Positions 61,437 through 64,000 of a DNA stretch of 64,000 nucleotides are shown in pieces (position 1 is the stretch's first letter; the number at the start of each line of letters is the position of its first letter). Below the pieces are notes generated by a model. It was not told the origin of the DNA. It was given only the letters and a program-made list of their open reading frames with translations, and made no database searches. The stretch spans positions 123,082 to 187,081 of the forward strand of contig CAYPTB010000004.1 in NCBI GenBank assembly GCA_964413535.1. Direction: 5' to 3'. This DNA comes from CAYPTB01 sp964413535. GTDB taxonomy: Bacteria; Planctomycetota; UBA1135; GCA-002686595. A program made the position numbers and the translations under genes.

Positions 61437-62516
61437 CTATTCCGGCACGCCAGTCAGCACTCACGCGGCCCAGTCGCGCGTCACGTAGAGCGACGCGCCC
61501 TTCTCGTCCTTGGCGTCGCGGATGCGCATCTTGGCTTCCCACAGCGCTTGCCACTTCGGTTTCTTCTCTTCCCACATGCGGCGATAGAAGTCGAGCATCA
61601 GGTCCTTGGTCGCTTCGTCGGGGACCTTCCACAGCGAAGTGATCACTGAACGCGAGCCAGCCATCTGGAGCGCCTTCTGCAAGGATGCGACGCCCTGGCC
61701 TGCGCGACGTACACCGACGTTCGAGTCGCACGCCGATAGCACCGCGAGATCGCAATTCGTGAGATCGAGAGCCGAGATCTCTTCGGCGGTTACCAGACTT
61801 GGAACGCGGCCGAGCGCATCTCCTGGCAGGCTTGCGCTCGCGAAAGCGAGGCCACATAGGAGCATCGGGCTCATGCCCCGCACTTGCTCCTCGCTGGAGA
61901 GTCGCCTCCCGAGCCCACTCTTCACGTCGAGCACCCCGATGTCGTTCCAGGATTGAATCGACTCTGGCGCGAACCACCCGTGGGCCGCGACGTGCAGGAA
62001 TCGCGCGCGCGGAGCCAGGGAGAACAAGTTCTCTCGCGTCGCGTCCCAACGCTCGAGCAATTCGAGCGGGACTCCTGCACCGAACGCCGCGCGGAATCTC
62101 TCGGCGATGCCGCGCACTTCGACTCCGCATAGTCGTTTCGTCGAGCACGGTTCGGCGCGCCCGTTCCGCGGCTCGCAACTCGCCTGCGTCGTTGGCGAAG
62201 CGGCCGAGCTCCTCGAAGAGAGACACTGCTGCCGCATCGTCTCGTTCTCCGGCCTGCGCGAAAGCCTGCTCGATCGCAGCATCTGCTCGCGGGCGCCAGC
62301 GTGGTTCCCGGCCGCCTGTGCGCGCCGCGCCTCATCGAGGAGCTCCCGCACTTGAGCGAGTGCGGGGTCTCCATCCTGCTCGGCTGCCTGGGGATGGGTG
62401 GATACCAGGTCGAGCGATGTCGCCGATGGACTCGAACTCGAGACGAGCGAGCACCGTGGTTTGTGAAGGTATGGCGATTCGCGTCTCCGTGAAACGGGCG
62501 GCGCTCGGACCATCAC
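61437..62516 (-). pseudogene. CHAT pseudogene with TPR array deleted
   Basis: From about 62400 the gene encodes the leader of a TPR-CHAT protein (DPALAQVRELLDEARRAQAA). A one-base frameshift follows, and the sequence continues in another frame (VSLFEELGRFANDAGELRAA). Then, with no TPR units, it jumps to the CHAT core (CGVEVRGIAERFRAAFG). The CHAT region retains His in HVAAHGWF and Cys in LSACDSNVG. A TGA at 61461-61463 replaces the Trp of DWAAW, so translation ends seven residues before the original stop TAG at 61437. The changes are an internal deletion, a frameshift and a nonsense codon, so this is a decaying copy closest to TPR-CHAT 4. Confidence 0.8.
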
Positions 62517-62546
62517 TCTTACGTCGTTTATCCACCGGTTTTGAAT

Positions 62547-62759
62547 GCCGAATCTGCCTTCTCGGTAGCGGCGTGGCCGATCGGGCTCGCGGACCTGCCA
62601 GAACGCCGTTTTCTGGTGCAGTTGCGGTCAATTCTCTGAGCAATCGGACCCTCGACGGGGGAGAGGAGTCGCGCTCAGCGCGCCCTGCGCGGCGCAGTTG
62701 CGGTCAACTCTCACGTGGCCGTTAGCCGGGTCATTCCGGGAGGGAATGCGACGTGGCGT
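62547..62759. repeat. Dispersed intergenic repeat, copy C
   Basis: Full-length counterpart of 39668-39878, with the same inverted repeat and the duplicated GCAGTTGCGGTCAA. It lies upstream of the CHAT pseudogene. Confidence 0.75.
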
Positions 62760-62871
62760 CGCCGATAGTCGGGCTGCGTAGCATCCCGGAGCGAACGCGG
62801 CCGCCGTTCCGAAAGGTCCTCCGGTTGGATGGACTATCCCCTCGGTGTCGAACGCACGGCGACGTCAGGAA

Positions 62872-62918
62872 TGGAGCCTCTGGTAGGACTTGAACCTGCC
62901 ATCTGTGCTTTAGGAAAC
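62872..62918 (-). other. tRNA 3'-end-like fragment, possible attachment-site trace
   Basis: Read on the minus strand, the bases give a T-arm-like GCAGG-TTCAAGT-CCTAC, then CAGAGGC-T-CCA, as at the 3' end of a tRNA. The T-stem has one mismatch. The 5' half does not fold as a D-arm or acceptor, so no intact tRNA is present. Integrative elements often leave such fragments. The remaining bases to 63077 show only a short minus-strand frame (SEELASEFLMRKLFRRG). Confidence 0.4.
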
Positions 62919-63077
62919 CGCGGGCCCACGCCGGAAGAGCTTGCGCATCAAGAATTCCGAAGCCAGCTCCTCAGACTTCAGCATTCCCCAGCACTCTGAC
63001 TTGATCGTCGCTCGTCCAGGAGTGGCGGCGCGCTCGCTGCTTGGATGTCTGGTTCACGGTCGGTAGAATCGTGGTTC

Positions 63078-63632
63078 ATGGCCGATGTCACGCAGATCCT
63101 GAGTGACATCCAACAAGGCGACCAGCACGCCGCCGAACAGCTCTTGCCGCTGGTCTACGAAGAACTGCGCAAGCTGGCTGCGCAAAGGCTGGCGGAGGAG
63201 AAGCCCGGCCAGACGCTGCAGGCCACGGCCCTGGTCCACGAGGCGTACGTGCGGCTGGTGGACGTGGAAAAGGCCCAGCATTGGAACACCCGCGGCCATT
63301 TCTTCGCCGCCGCTGCCGAGGCGATGCGGCGAATCCTCGTGGACCAGGCTCGCCGCAAGCAGACCGTCAAGCACGGCGTCGACCGGTTGCGCATCGAGCT
63401 CCCCGAGGACCTTGCCGTCCCCGACGCCCGTTCTGGCGACATCGTCGCGCTGGACGAGGCGCTGAGCCAGCTGGAACGCCACGACGAGGGCGCGGCCCGG
63501 CTCGTGAAGCTGCGCTACTTCGCCGGCCTGACGCACCAGGATGCGGCCGAAGCTCTGGGCATCAGCCGCAGCGTCGCCGACCGCCTCTGGGCGCTCGGCC
63601 GGGCTTGGCTGTTCCGCCAATTGTCGAAATAG
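63078..63632 (+). CDS. ECF sigma factor of the planctomycete-type (TIGR02999-like)
   Basis: The ATG at 63078 gives 184 residues. Region 2 is seen in ALVHEAYVRLVD and HFFAAAAEAMRRILVDQARR, both very typical of the ECF subfamily that is abundant in Planctomycetota. Region 4 is LTHQDAAEALGISRSVADRL. The protein has no additional domains. It is followed 86 bases later by a kinase whose N-terminus is typical of the partners of this subfamily, so the two form a functional pair in which the kinase controls or is controlled by the sigma factor. The in-frame start at 63045 adds only a short basic stretch and is not preferred. Confidence 0.92.
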   Translation: MADVTQILSDIQQGDQHAAEQLLPLVYEELRKLAAQRLAEEKPGQTLQATALVHEAYVRLVDVEKAQHWNTRGHFFAAAAEAMRRILVDQARRKQTVKHGVDRLRIELPEDLAVPDARSGDIVALDEALSQLERHDEGAARLVKLRYFAGLTHQDAAEALGISRSVADRLWALGRAWLFRQLSK

Positions 63633-63718
63633 CCGCCCGCTGCTTTTTTTTCGCGCGCAGACTGCCCTCTTTCATCGCACTGAGAGATGCAGGCGTTGCG
63701 GCCTGATCTGGCACCACC

Positions 63719-64000
63719 ATGACGACCTGGAACCCACGGGCGAACGAGTTGTTCTTGAAGGCGCTGGAGCTGCGTTCCCCCGGCGAGCGTCAAGAGTTCC
63801 TGAACGGGGCCTGCGCCGGGGACGCGGCGCTCCGGGCCGAGGTGGAAGCCTTGCTAGAGGCCAGCGACAAGGCGGGCAGTTTCCTCCAGTTTCCAGCTCC
63901 TCTGCTTGGAGCGTCTATCGATGCCCCCGCACTTGCCGAGCGGCCCGGCACGGTCATCGGCCCGTACAAGCTGCTGCAGCAGATCGGCGAAGGCGGCATG
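63719..64000 (+). CDS. Ser/Thr protein kinase, truncated by window end
   Basis: The frame runs 94 codons from the ATG at 63719 to the last base. The cytoplasmic leader (RANELFLKALELRSPGERQE, LRAEVEALLEASDKAGSFL) is the characteristic N-terminus of planctomycete kinases paired with this ECF subfamily. The kinase domain begins with PGTVIGPYKLLQQIGEGGM, where the glycine loop starts just as the window ends. The catalytic part is not visible but the assignment is safe. Confidence 0.9.
   Translation, partial: MTTWNPRANELFLKALELRSPGERQEFLNGACAGDAALRAEVEALLEASDKAGSFLQFPAPLLGASIDAPALAERPGTVIGPYKLLQQIGEGGM

Noticed and set aside
61437..61463. UGA recoded as Trp at the end of the CHAT pseudogene
   Set aside because: The same gene has a frameshift and a large deletion, and other genes in the window use TGA as a normal stop.

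Overview
The window is GC-rich bacterial chromosome that reads best as a member of the Planctomycetota. The reasons are an ECF sigma factor followed by a Ser/Thr kinase with a long cytoplasmic leader (right edge), a second sigma/zinc-finger/kinase operon, a kinase fused to TolB-like propellers, large FG-GAP and carboxypeptidase-regulatory-like exported proteins, and several giant TPR-CHAT proteins. Myxococcota or another large-genome phylum cannot be excluded from sequence alone. No ribosomal RNA, intact tRNA, replication origin, CRISPR array or core metabolic operon is present. This is accessory, signalling- and surface-oriented DNA.

Layout. 1-2803: three leftward exported proteins of unknown function, the first cut by the window edge. 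2937-5287: leftward operon of ECF sigma factor, zinc-finger anti-sigma-like protein and membrane Ser/Thr kinase. 5541-14949: rightward block of a zinc-ribbon protein, an unknown protein and two tandem TPR-CHAT proteins. 14981-18571: a decayed zone with a CHAT gene remnant, a membrane protein, an intact IS630-type element and a broken copy of a tail-fibre chaperone domain. 18898-25492: an FG-GAP/tail-fibre-like surface protein and a third TPR-CHAT protein. 25493-37100: a C39-peptidase/TPR giant, a regulatory-like exported protein and a rhomboid-TPR fusion, interspersed with remnants of serine recombinases that all point left. 37469-48796: small exported proteins, a cupin, a kinase-propeller protein, a serine hydrolase and lipoproteins. 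48866-57292: a large FG-GAP protein and two further carboxypeptidase-regulatory-like proteins, one a paralogue of the gene at 31938. 57315-62516: a fourth TPR-CHAT protein, a stray murJ fragment and a CHAT pseudogene. 63078-64000: a sigma factor and the start of its kinase.

How the genes may work together. CHAT domains are caspase-like cysteine peptidases normally held in check by TPR or other repeat scaffolds. Four full-length copies plus two remnants in 56 kb, together with two other protease-TPR or protease-membrane proteins (C39 and rhomboid), two sigma factors and three kinases, suggest a region devoted to sensing and proteolytic response, possibly conflict or programmed-death functions. 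The TPR arrays are built from nearly identical 42-residue (126-bp) units, so they can change length by recombination. Gene-conversion-like identity, deletion derivatives and orphan 3' ends show that CHAT genes are actively turned over here. That functional reading is inference; the family assignments and the repeat structure are directly visible.
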